Assembly (NCBI GenBank): GCA_047495785.1
Contig: JBLDXI010000001.1
Coordinates: 2,604,001-2,668,000, forward strand
Direction of reading: 5' to 3'
Source: Lepidodermella squamata
Lineage: Eukaryota > Gastrotricha
Length of the DNA: 64,000 nt
A program made the position numbers and the translations under genes. The first letter of the stretch is position 1; every line of letters starts with the position of its first letter. The notes beneath the pieces are model-generated. The model saw nothing but the letters and a program-made list of their open reading frames with translations, was not told the origin of the DNA and searched no databases. Below, one piece after another: positions 1-11,712 of this stretch.

Positions 1-116
1 CAATACTAGTGAAACGACTAGAACATATTTTCTTATGATAGAGAGACGCCTTGACCGTCTATCCGTTGACAAATGCTTAGACTACGAGGTGTGAAATCAA
101 AGTCATAGCTGCTGTT

Positions 117-3100
117 ATGTCTTTTTCAGCTCAATGTTTGCAGGTTACTACTGATCTTTCATCAAAATCGAATAATTCAAGCTGTATTTTCTCCCAGATC
201 CTATTCAGAGTCGCAATTGTGAGTCTCGTTTCGGCTAATCTTACCTCTGGTCAAACCACCCAGACCAATGCAGTAAATTCCGTCGGGAAAGGTAAGCAAA
301 TTTAATCGAATCTGTCAAATTCTTTCGTATATCATAGTCAATAAGAGGAAGCTTTGAAATTTGAAATTATTGAGGAATTATTGCGCAATTGGGATAGATT
401 ATGCCCGAATATCCATATCTATGTTGACTTCTACAGGGGGAAATAAAGCATATCCGGGGAATATCAAAAATCATCCGCTCTAATAGTATAGCACAGTTGT
501 TTAATTTCAGCTGTATGATAAAATTCACATTTACATATAGTCATATTGGATATCGTTGATGTTCTAAATTTTGCGTATGACCATAAATTCAGAATCGAAA
601 TTTCCTTTCGGTCGGGCGAGTCTTGAAAATTTCAATGGAGTAATTTCCATCAGATACCATTAAACTTCAAAACACGAATGAAATGGAGCATGTTGAGAAT
701 CTCGGGAAATTTAGGATAAATCTAAATTTATATAATAGCAATATATGGCTTGAATTTCTAGAGGTTTTGTACAGCTAACATCTAGCTGATTTTCAAAGTA
801 GGCACGCGTGCCATTTTTCGAATGAGTCCTTGTTAGTCCGTTCACAGCACTAATATCTTAAAATCATTCGTTTTCCATTCTGTGATAGCGTGTACGTACA
901 ACAGCGATTGCTCTGGCCCAAATGAGTACTGCAAAATTACGAAAAACATAAACCCACCATGCACAACTGGCTACTGTGATTGCCTCTCTTGTTATGGAGT
1001 CGATCAGTACAACATTTGCACACCATGTAAGTCTCTAGCTCTGTTACAAACAATACCCAAATTAAATCTCGGATATTTTCAAGTTGTAACAAAGAAAATC
1101 GGAGACTATTGCACCGGCGCTGCGAATGAAATTATCCTACCAGTTTACGGTGAATGTGTCAATAAGAAAGTACAATGCAAGCTTGGCTACATTGCAAATG
1201 GGACACTATACTGCGTTAATGACCCGGATAACACGAGATTACCTGAAGGAGCGCCTTGCACTTACACTTCTGACTGCCAGGGCGATATGTGGTGCAGCCC
1301 ATGGTACGGGGTTTGTGAGTGTAAGGATGAGCAGTTTCGTTTCGACACCACAGCTCGACTGTGTGTTCGCCGTGAATTCAATGACACATGTAGTTACAAC
1401 TCGCAGTGTAAAGTACGAGGACTCAAATGGTCTGGGTACACTTACAACGCCGGCGTTTGCTCCGACGGTCTGTGTAACTGTGGCAGCAACACGGAAACTG
1501 TTGTTGCCTACACTAATCCAACAACTGGCGCTTTGCTGACTAAAACGATTTGCGTCAATAATAATGCGAAAACTGGGCTGATAAATGGGTCTGTTTGCTA
1601 CAACGATCCGGTTTATGATGGTGATGTCGATGACGTCGCTGTCTGCTCGAAAAATTTTGTATGCGCGAGATGCCCCGAAGATACTAATTTACCCACTTGG
1701 AAAGGAACGTGTCGTAAGTGTTTGGTTGTTAAAAGAACCTCTGAATAATGCTTCATTATTAATCAGGGTTTTATGCGGCTGTTCCTGCCCCGCCTGTTTG
1801 TTACATCAGCCCTGGAATCTATCCTGGAAATAACGCCGTCACCATTCCATCAACCAGGAGGCCGAAAACTACAACCACGACAAGTGTTTACGACACTTGG
1901 AGCTGGGCTGATCGGACAATGGCGATGGTTGCAAACGAAACTTGGACGCAATGGCTGCCATACTTGAGGCAGTGCTCTGAGCAGCTCGTTTGCTGGGTCA
2001 ACGAACTGTGCCTGATGCCTTATTTGTGCAAACGAGGCGTTTGCATGTGCATCCCTCCTAATTACTACGACGAGAATATGAACTGTCAAGTTGGCACGTG
2101 GCCAGTCACAACAACCACGACTTGGCCGACTTCTACCTCGTCCTCAACGACTACAACAAAGCGAACTTCCTGGGCCACCTCAACATCATCGTAAGATTTG
2201 CTCGTAATTTGCCTGTCAAGGTAAAGTACATTCCGAATTGAATACAGAATAACGTCCTCAACAACTACTTCCACGACTACGACAACCACAACCACAACGC
2301 GAACTTATACGGCCAAGTCCACTACTCCCGATCCCGGGCCAGCATTTTATGGCATGCGTTGTGACGTAAAACTTAACAACACTGATTGTTACCGGGTTGG
2401 AATTGAGATTCGTCCCACTTGGCTCATCAATGATGGCTACTATCCAAATGGTTTGGAATGCATGACTAATGGCAGCACTTCAACTTACTGCTTGTGCCCG
2501 AGTGAGCAATATTTATGGGAAACCAAGACAAAGACGTGTAGACTAAGTGCGTTTTTCATTTTATTTTTTCGTTCGAAATTTGACTTGTTGCATCTATTTC
2601 AATCAGAGGACTATGGAGATCCATGTTCCGCAGATTGGGAATGCAATAATGGCTTGTATACCAAACTCACATTGGGAGGCTATTTGTGCCTGCCAGATCG
2701 AAAATGCGGCTGCACATCGACATACAAAGCCGTAAATGCAGTGCACATCAAAGCTGTCTGGGGAGCGTCTAATGTACCATATGACATTCCTGTACCGGTG
2801 AATAAAACTTACTGTGTTCTGGCCAGTCGAAACACAGGGGATTTGCAGCCGGGGTACAATTGTACCTTGAACCTTATTGAACGTAGCACAGCAGACACCT
2901 ACACTTGTGCTACGGGACTGACTTGCCTCGCATGCCCTATGGATGCCTACAAGCTAACTATGGGCACCTGCTATCCATTCGGTAAGTTTTTTCCTTTAAT
3001 AACTCAACTGAAATGTTGGTGGATTCACATTTAATTTATTTTGTTTCTCACAGCCGCACCTTCTCAGATTCAAGCAACCACATGGATGACACAAACTTAC

Positions 3101-3208
3101 TATCGCAATTTCGAACCTAGCCGATATGCAAAAGCTAAACAAAACTTAGTTTTGCTGCTCTCGGTGACAACAGCAAGTCTTGTCAACTTTTTCCTCATGA
3201 ATTCTTGA
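117..3208 (+). CDS. EB-type cysteine-rich, Thr-rich secreted/GPI-type protein (copy 1)
   Basis: Model: join(117..291, 889..1026, 1084..1713, 1767..2190, 2248..2546, 2607..2981, 3054..3208), 731 aa, in frame throughout. A hydrophobic stretch near residues 32-42 resembles a signal peptide. Then come repeated cysteine-rich modules with the C-x(4-6)-C-x-C-x-C spacing of nematode EB-like domains, a Thr/Ser-rich mucin-like linker (about residues 425-475), more Cys modules, and a short hydrophobic C-terminus (LVLLLSVTTASL) typical of a GPI signal. It is therefore probably displayed on the cell surface or in the cuticle. It is a tandem paralogue of the gene at 3803. The start is uncertain: ATG 117 overlaps a possible splice acceptor ending at 129, so a further 5' exon may lie outside the window. 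Family inferred from cysteine pattern; function unknown. Confidence 0.75.
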
Positions 3209-3802
3209 TGAAATCGCTCATCTCGATTGTTCAAATGTATTGTGTGCGTGTATTGCCTTTTGTATGCCGTCGGCTCGAAAAAAAATGCGAACATTGACGA
3301 AACATTCTTTATTTTTTGAACATGCGTCAAAGAAAGGCGTGGTGAGGTGAACGCCTCTCGCGTTTGCGCAGATCACACGCCTGGAATGAGTAATGAGAAG
3401 ATAACTGAATATTGACAATTGAAACAATAAAAAACAAGCGCCTCCAAGTGTGATCTTTTTCGATGAATGTGGTCGTGCGTGGCGGCAATAACAAAGCGGC
3501 GGTGCGCGCGTCGCCAAGCGATTATTAATTGCCGCTTGAGGATTCGTTAATTTTTAACCATCCGACTATGGCCAAAACCGAATGTGCCAAGCAACGTTTA
3601 CCGGTCGCCCATAGAGTCGCCATGTAAACATCGCGCCGTTGCCTGTTAGCGAACGCACCGGGCCGCTGTATTTTAGCGCACCGTGCACCGAAAATTGCCA
3701 CCACTTGAAAAATCGTCAATCGTAATTCGCGCATCGCGCAAACGAGAAAAAGCAACTTCTTATCTTAGTTCCTGTAGTTTCTTGAATAAATTCAAAATAA
3801 CC
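3209..3802. other. Spacer between tandem EB genes
   Basis: Contains the 3' end of copy 1 (AATAAA near 3426) and, from about 3480, a more GC-rich stretch likely to be the promoter and 5' UTR of copy 2. No coding exon is supported. Confidence 0.5.
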
Positions 3803-6028
3803 ATGTTCTCTTGGTACCACGTCTGCTTCGGGCTGTTGGTCATTGCAGCCGTTTTTGAAGCCACATCAGCTGGCACGAGCGAAACGCCTAGCGTCGGAAC
3901 AGTTTGCACCAACAACGATACTTGCACAGGTTAGCGGAACTCCTGCGGACCATGAAATATCATTAAGCGCATTATTTTTACAGGAAAAGATGAAATGTGC
4001 GTATGGGACACAAGCTCGAACTGCACGAAGGGGAAATGTGCTTGCATTGGTTGTAAAATATCTAGCATTGGCTCAAAGGATTACTGCCGTGACTACAGCC
4101 TATTGCAGCTCGGCGCATCGTGCTCTACTCCCACGGCTTACTACGAAGTCATTCTGCCGCTCAACGCTGAATGCAGTGGCGGAACCGTGAAGTGCTCTGC
4201 AGGCTACGTTCAGTCTGGCTACATCTGCACTGGAGCAACGGGTGGCTTTGGCGAGGGTGCAGTTTGCGACTCTCCTTCAGACTGCGCAGGCCAAATGACC
4301 TGCCAAAATAACGTCTGCGGATGCCTGTCTTCGACCACCAAATACAACTCGATCACTGGCAATTGCGTTACGAAAGAATACGGTGATGTCTGCACGGTCG
4401 ATGCTGATTGCCAAGTAAAGGGCGTAAGCTTTGCTGGCTTGACCAACTCGTCAGCATCATGCGTCAACAAGCAATGCGTATGTGGCTCATCGGCAAAACG
4501 AATTATTTTCTCCTACATGGATCCTACAAGTGGAGTCTTTTCACAACGATACGTTTGCGTCAACACCGGTGTAACAGTTACCAACTCGACTCAAACTGAT
4601 AATTCTTGCACTGCCGACCCTGTTTTCAGCAGCGATTCCTCATCTACCAGAATTTGCCAGGATGACCAAATCTGCAGCATGTGTCCAGAAGATTCTGGCT
4701 ACAAGTGCCGTAAGCCCTTTGGTAACAAAGCGACGCAAGTCTGCATCGTCCGCCCGACCATGCCTCGTCAGGTCTACCCCAACACTGGAGCATATCAAAC
4801 CGGCCGCGTCCGCGTCAACTGGTTTTCCACCTGGAGCGATCTCGACTTCTACATTGCAAATTTCACCAACCAAACCATCACGAACACTAACTTCCGACCA
4901 TGCAGTGCCAGCCTCTCTTGCAAGACCAACGAAGTTTGCCTGATGCCAACGCAATGTGGCCGAGGTTTCTGCGCTTGCCGGTTGCCAAACTACTGGACGA
5001 ACGGTAGCCCAAATAACGACTGTGTCACCCCGACCACCGTCAGTACCACCACCTCAACCAGCACCAGCACCACATCGACAACTTCTACTACGTCGACAAC
5101 TTCGACTACCACAACGTCTACGACGACCACGACGACCACGACTACCACCACTGCTCCGAAGACCATCACCTTCACGAATGCCCCAGGTACGACGACGCTG
5201 GCTCCGATGAACTACGCTGACCAGTGCACTCTGCAGAGTGACTGCGGCCGGGTTGGACTTGGTGCGTCAGGCGCTGTCATCAACAACAACCTGCTTTGCC
5301 GAACTAACGGAACAGGCTCAACCAAGTATTGCCTGTGCCCGACCGGCGGCGACAACGTCAACAAGTACATCTGGCGCAGCGATATCTACACATGCGTAAT
5401 GAAGACGTACGGTGACGCCTGCTCAGCAAATGACGATTGCGACAACGGCAACTACGTCCGCCTGAGCAGCAGCGGAAACACCGGCCACAAATGCTTGAGC
5501 GGAAACACCTGCGGTTGCAATACTGGCTACATCGCCGTACAGGCTGCGCATGTCACCGCCGCGTGGGGCACGGCCATCCCTGCCTACATCAACGGCCCGA
5601 CGTCGAACGCCACCTACTGCATTGCGAATCTGACTGATACAAAGACAGGGCTGTCGGCCGGCGGCAACTGCACCGTCAACATTCTGTCGCGAACTGAGAA
5701 GGCCAACTACATTTGCTCTCAGGGCTTGACTTGTGTCTCATGCCCGCTGGACAACTTCCCCTATGACAGCAGTAACAACGCCCGAGATCACCTCCTTGGC
5801 ACGTGCACTCAGATGAGTAAGTTCATTTAACGAATAATCAATTCCGTAGCTTCAACTTTTCATGTTCCTTTAGATTACCCCAAGCCTCCAGCAAATGGTG
5901 GATCGGGAGGATCAGGAGACAACTCTGCTAACTCGGGCAAGAGCGATGCCGCAACCATTTCGATGTCTCTGGTCAATCTTTCAGTAGTGGTGATGTTCGC
6001 TTCTCTGCTTTCGGCAATGCTACCGTAA
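3803..6028 (+). CDS. EB-type cysteine-rich, Thr-rich GPI-anchored surface protein (copy 2)
   Basis: Model: join(3803..3929, 3984..5816, 5874..6028), 704 aa. A clear signal peptide (MFSWYHVCFGLLVIAAVF, cleavage near ATSA/G) is followed by cysteine modules, a near-pure Thr/Ser tract at about residues 391-444 (likely heavily O-glycosylated) and further cysteine modules. A small-residue region (GGSGGSGDNSANSG) precedes a hydrophobic tail ending at the stop, as expected for GPI attachment. Domain order matches copy 1 upstream, but this copy has only three exons. First and last intron positions are shared with copy 1, and the last coding exon is 155 nt in both, so the internal introns were probably lost here. 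A poly(A) signal AATAAA lies near 6230. Function unknown; an extracellular coat or adhesion role is inferred. Confidence 0.85.
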
Positions 6029-6773
6029 ACACTGACACTTAAAATCACGTAATCATAAATAATGCCATAAAACACTGTGTAAAACTCCCTCTCTTCCTCG
6101 ATCTTCTCTCTCTTTTACTATCTTGCTTCTTCACAACTTCTCTCATCTCTGTGTCATTGTATATTCGCGGAACTCTTCTTTTTCTTAACCTATTCTGATG
6201 GCCTGGGCTGACCGCTGATTGGACGATGCAATAAACTGGCGGCGAAAACACGCGGGAGGGAACTCTCGGAGCCGCCTAAATTTTGTATTGATGACGCTTT
6301 TCTATACTCAAAGAGGCAATGACGCCCATTCGGACATCTCAATAGCTCAACTCTTACTCGTATCTCTAACTGGAAAAAAAACTTTTTAATAAAAAAAAAC
6401 CAAATTTTCGACCTTCAGTCTTATTATTTTCTCAACTTGATAGAGCAGGATATCTGAGTGCCATATCGACATGAAATCAGATTTTTGGCTGTGTATAAGC
6501 GAAATTGAGTGAAATATAATTCATTTACTGATTTGTATTGAAGATTTGTACTGAAATAAAATATTCCCGGATTAGACGCGTGTTTTTTCAAGTTTGAAAA
6601 CTGCATTTTTATTCAAAAAAAACCATAATTTCTCAAATGATTTACACGGTATAATTTTATCATCACATTTTATCGTTGATCCATGCAATAAATTCTAAAA
6701 TCAATCACGGTTTTCTAATAATAGCGTTGTCAGTAAAACACAACCGTTTTAAAAGCTGGAGTAATATCGATGT
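6029..6773. other. Convergent 3' ends of EB copy 2 and M13 peptidase 1
   Basis: AT-rich convergent 3' regions. AATAAA near 6230 serves the upstream plus-strand gene. No coding sequence recognised. Confidence 0.5.
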
Positions 6774-9700
6774 TTACCAAACTTCGCACCGCTTCGTCGG
6801 GTCCGGGTTCATGTTCGACCCGGCCGGGCAGTTGTAGGCAGCCGTAAAGTCGGGCGAGTTTTGCAGCGGGCCGATAACGCGGAAGACACCCGGCGAGTGG
6901 GGGTTGCCCAAAATTTGCAGTTTCATCGCCTGGGGCGTGAAAATGCTGCACCACACCTGAGCGTAGCCGACGAAGAACAGTTGATCCGGGGACAAATTAT
7001 CGAGGCCAACAATGTGCGGGTAGTTGAGTTTGCCAGCGGACTGGGCGGCTTTGTAAGCCTGGAACGAGGTTCGGATACCACCGTTATCGGCAATATTTTC
7101 GCCCAAAGTCTGCTCGCCATTCAAGTTCAAGCCAACAGAATATTCTTGAAAAAAAATTGTTTATTAAAAATATTAATTGAAAATTTCAAACAAATTAGTT
7201 TGAATGTTTAAATTTTAAATTTAAATTTTAAATTTTAATTTTAAATTTTAATTTTGGATTTTTAAATTTTAAATTTTAAATTTTAATTTCGATAAAAATC
7301 GAAGTTAGAAATAATTTTTATAATTTTACTTTGGAACCGAGGTCCAGGGAAGGCGGAATATTGGTCGGCCAGGCATTGAGTTCGCTTGTTGAATTCTTGC
7401 AGGGTCTGGTTAGTCCACCAGTTGTTCAAATTGCCATACTTGTCATATTGAGCACCTTGGTCATCAAATCCATGGGTGATCTAAAGTTGAAAATTTGAAA
7501 ATTTGCTCGGAAATCTGAAAAATCTGGGCATACCTCATGACCAGTGACGGTTCCAATAGCGGCGAAATTGATCAAATCTGGCACGCCCATGGCCTTGAAG
7601 AAGAAAGTCGGGTTCAAAATACCGGCCGGGACGACGAATTTATTCTGAGTCGGTTCGTAGTAGGCGTTGACGGTCGGCGGGGTCATGGTCCAGACCAGAG
7701 GATCAACAGCTACCTTTTGCACCATCTAATTTACAAAAAAAAATTATTTTTCTCGAATTTTTTCCAGCAATTTCAGCCTATACTTGTGCGGTCTGAACAG
7801 TCTGGTAGGAGTAGCTGTTGAAGATGTTCGTGACGTAGTCGTCGGTGATGGTGAAGGCGGCGTACATGTTGCCCAGGTAAGTTTCGTTGTTGATCCAATC
7901 AGGGAAGCCGACTGAGAAATAAAATCCAAGTTAGAAAAATATCGAAATGTTATTCAATATCAGCGACTTACCATCGTGGCGAAGGAAATCAAACTTGCCC
8001 AAAGCCTGTTGCTTGGTAGCATCATCCATCCATGGGTTCTAGAGCAAAAAATATCGAATAAAAAGTGTTCACAACAAATTTCACTAAAATAGTTGTTTAA
8101 ATAAGAAAATTCAACTTTATATAGGCTATAACAAGATGCAAGAGGTAGAAAGATAAAATTTGGTTAAATAGTCCGAAAATGGAGTTGGAAAATTCAGTTT
8201 TCAAAATGGAAATTTTTCCAAGCCCGAATTAATTGTTAGGCGCCTACCGTATTTTCGATCCCGTTAATCGATAAAACTTAGGGTAAGAGAATAATTCATA
8301 AGACCGTAGCAAGAATGGAGGAGATCACACTCATACTCGAACACCTATCGATTCCCGATTCTATATGAATGTTATTCCCATTAGTCGACAGTTTGAACTT
8401 ATCTCAAGCAAAATATTCCAAAATTCGCAAATAAAATAAAATTTAACGATATTTTTCTCAAGCTTTTATCACGAATGGGCAAGAAAGCTGATGCAAGAAA
8501 TAACGGTTCTGTGCCAATTAAGCAAACGAAAATTGAGCAACGAAAATGGAGCAAGGGCTTTTGAGCAACGATATGAGAGCAAAACGACACACGAGAGCGA
8601 ATTCAATTTTCGTTGCTCAATTTTTGTTGCTCGATTTTCGTTTACTCAGTTGGCATAGAACTGAAATAACTCAACATGCAAAAATTGAATTTGTAAAATT
8701 ATAAATTAATTTTTTGATATTTCCAATTTTGGGAAAATGGGGCTGCCATTTCTATATTTTCGAGTAAATTCAAAGCTCAATTTGCTCAGTCAAATTTTCA
8801 ATTTTCTCCTAAACTTTAAGAAGTTTCCTCAACTCGCTAAAAATTGAAAACTTACAGATTGGACACGTTTGCGGAAGGTTGCAATAATGTTATCGATGAC
8901 AAAAGATGCCTTCTGTTTAGCGTCATCGCCGAAAAACTGGGCGACGTACATAGCGCCAAGCGGGTAGCCAATGGTCGCGTCCGTGTCCGTGACGCAGGTC
9001 TGCCACACATCAGGCGTGCCCTGCGTGCCGGCGTACACCGTCTGGAAGGCGTTGTAGGCGGCCTGGAAGTCGTCGCCCAACTTGGACGCGTAGTCGTTGA
9101 TCGCCATCAGAACAACGTAGTTCTGCACGGTGCGGCGGCCTTCGGGGGTCGAAATCGCCTGGGTGATCACGCTCAGCATACGGGTGATGTAGGGCATCGA
9201 GTACAACAGGACGGGCTGTTCGGCGGTGACTTGGTATTGGATTGGAGCGAACAGGTTGTTGACGAACGGCAGCCATTGGATGAAGCCGGCGTTGGCCTGC
9301 AGCCAGTTGATGTCGACCTTGTGGTAGATGGAGTTCGGGTCGCGCATGTCAGCCTGCGACTGCTGGATGAGGGCGAGCTGCTTCTCGAAACGAACGGCGT
9401 CGTAGATCAGCTTCATGTCAACATTGTCCTTGCCAACGATCAGCTGTGAATGAGATGAAAAACAGTCAACAATTTTATCAAAAAATTATGCACAATGATC
9501 ACAGTGAAAATCGATTGTCTGCAAATGAGTGTCTAAAGAGCGAGAAATTCTTAGGAAACTGAGGTTGGACGCTTTGGTCTCAAGTCTAACATATCGGATG
9601 AGGATAAGCCAAACAACTAAAAACATTAAGACTCCTCAAGGCCCCGCAATTGAGCGATCTAGGGCGTCTTGGTCCGCAACACATTACTGTTTTGGCCTTA

Positions 9701-11712
9701 ATAAAATTAAAAAAATTCATTTTCTCAATTTTACAACGGGGCCTCCTTTCACCGGAGCCAAATTTACGGTGAGTGGAACCTAATCTGCTGTAGTGGAACC
9801 AAATTGGGGAATTTCTAGTGGCCTGAAATAACTTTTCGGATATTTCTTGCGGATCAAGATTGACCACAATAATTTTATGAAAATCACCATTAAATTCAGC
9901 GTAACATTCTCTATAAGACATAGTGTTCAGTTCAGAACTCATTCTTCGCCTAAAATTCGTAAAATTATTGAAAAATTACGGTTGGCATATTTCGAGTTTG
10001 GTTCCGCTAAAAGATATTCTGCTTCAAACCCCAAATAATTCATCAAAATACTTCGCGTGCAAAATAATTCTTTGAATAGTCTCATTCCACGTCAATTCGG
10101 CCGATGACCCCCGGCTCGTTGCATCGCTAATCATTTTTTCGCGTTGAGCTCAAAAAATGTAGGGGGATTTTAGTTCTTACCTTTTCTTCATGATCATGGC
10201 CTAGATTATTATGAACTTATGTGCTGAGAGCAAATTATTATGCGTGACATTTTGAAGCTCTAAATTACAAAAATTGTAAAATCACGACTTTCGATTCATT
10301 TTTTCGACAATTTTCGATGAAATTTTTCGAGAAGACTTTCAACTGATTCGAGAAATAACTTTTTTATAAATCATGAATTATAAAAAAATTTGTTTCAATT
10401 TTTAAAATTATAAAAAAATTTGTTTCAATTTTTAAATTATAAAAAAAATTAGAATATTTTACTTTTAAGCGGATAAATAAACGAATCGCCCCAAAAGAGA
10501 GAATAACAAGCCAAGTTGTAAATTCAAAATTTCTTTGAGAACTAATTTATATTAACTTTAAAGGTCATTTTCAAAGACAATTTGGAGCAAAATACCTAAT
10601 TTTAAAGCTTTGAAGAACTCACCTGAGCGTAGGTAGTAAGCATGGTAGCGTAGGCAACCATAATCGGATCCTCATCGACAGTCGCGTTGATGTAGTAGTC
10701 GCGGGTCTGAGGGCCGAGGCCAAGACCGCCCTGGTTGATCTGAATGATATTCTGCGTCACATTCTTATCATCAGCGCCCGCTCCAAAGGAGAAAAACGAC
10801 GAAGTCGAGTAGGCATTTCGCTTAGCCAGCAGCGAGTCAATGTTCCAGTTGGAGGGAACAGCCGAGGATGAAGTCAGGTAAAGCCCGCCAATGGCATCGA
10901 CCATTTTCTGCATGGCGGCAACGCTGTTTTTGTTGATGGCATCGCGATTCAGGCACGACTGGTAGTACTGGCGCGATTTAGCGTGCGATGCCGGTTCGTT
11001 GGCTGGCGGCTTGCTCTCCAAAAGTTGGCGAAGTTCTTTCTGAATAAGATTCGACAACAGGTCGAAGACTTGCAGCTTATTCTGACCGGCCGGGATCGAA
11101 TTTTTCATAACAAAACCACCACAAGCTAGCCGAGAATTTCATTAATTCAGGTTAATACTTAAAATTCGATAAAATACCGTATTGATAGAAGTCGTCGCAA
11201 GGGTCAGTGGTCATGTCCATGGCGGCAATCATGTTACCAGCGGCTTGAACGCAATCGGCGCTTGTGCAAACCGATTGATCTAGGCGTCAAAAAAATCAAT
11301 ACTTTACTAAAATTTAAATTTAAAATCATACCTGATTGAAATTGCAAGGTGTACAGGGTGCTCATAACCACAGCGCCGGAGAAAAGGATGAACAGAGGGA
11401 TCATGATGATGGCAATTTGGGAACAAGCCGACTTGCGTTTCCAGCAACCGCAGTCATCATCTTAAATTGATTACAAATTTGATAAAAATTATGCATTGTA
11501 TCAAAACTATTTTTGTTCTATAATTTCTATAAATATATTGAATTTTCTCCCATCCCTTAATTCTGAATAGGATTCCATTTTTCCTGATTTTACATTGAAA
11601 TTGATTTTCTATTCAAAGTTCGAAACTTCATTTTCTCACCTTTTCCATCTTCGGTCTTGATGATATGCTCCCGATCTTCATCGTGATGATGGTGGTGGTG
11701 GTGAGTCGCCAT
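6774..11712 (-). CDS. M13 (neprilysin/endothelin-converting-enzyme-like) metallopeptidase 1
   Basis: Model: complement(join(6774..7144, 7330..7480, 7534..7725, 7784..7911, 7972..8038, 8856..9443, 10623..11125, 11178..11279, 11332..11460, 11640..11712)), 767 aa. It is a type II membrane zinc ectopeptidase: short cytosolic N-terminus, one membrane helix (IAIIMIPLFILFSGAVV), then the ectodomain. Family motifs are present in order: DPCDDFYQYACGGF, NAYYEP, the zinc site HEITH (created across the 7534/7480 splice), GENIADNGG with the third zinc ligand, and C-terminal CEVW. Such enzymes trim extracellular peptides. The N-terminus is MAT followed by seven histidines. An acceptor-like TATAG lies 11 nt before the ATG. 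Introns 8039-8855 and 9444-10622 carry an inverted repeat and a MITE respectively. Confidence 0.9.
7201..7300. repeat. AT-rich AAATTTTAAATT low-complexity tract
   Basis: Alternating A3-4/T3-4 runs fill most of the intron between the last two exons of M13 peptidase 1. Confidence 0.7.
8515..8650. repeat. Imperfect inverted repeat in M13-1 intron
   Basis: The left arm holds repeated ACGAAAATTGAGCAACGAAAA-like units. The right arm holds the complementary TTTTCGTTGCTCAATTTT-like units. Transcribed RNA could fold into a long imperfect hairpin; this may be the remnant of a small foldback element. Confidence 0.6.
9751..10008 (+). mobile_element. MITE-like repeat, copy A
   Basis: About 258 bp in an M13-1 intron. 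It shares an internal core (TTCTAGTGGCCTGAAAT, then TTCTCTATAAGAC) with copies at 16172 and 43873. The right end is TTTGGTTCCGCT; the left end is diverged (AGTGGAACC). No transposase is encoded, consistent with a non-autonomous DNA element. Confidence 0.75.
10375..10455. repeat. Short AT-rich tandem repeat
   Basis: A ~31 bp unit (TATAAAAAAATTTGTTTCAA plus a T/A-rich tail) occurs twice almost perfectly, with a partial third copy. Confidence 0.7.

Noticed and set aside
2086-2295. Valine-rich minus ORF opposite the Thr-rich linker (also 4990-5175)
   Set aside because: Antisense shadow of ACN-rich threonine codons.
9586-9942. Minus-strand ORF of 118 aa resembling the ORF at 16225-16413
   Set aside because: Both are antisense readings of MITE copies A and B; their similarity reflects the repeat, not a protein family.
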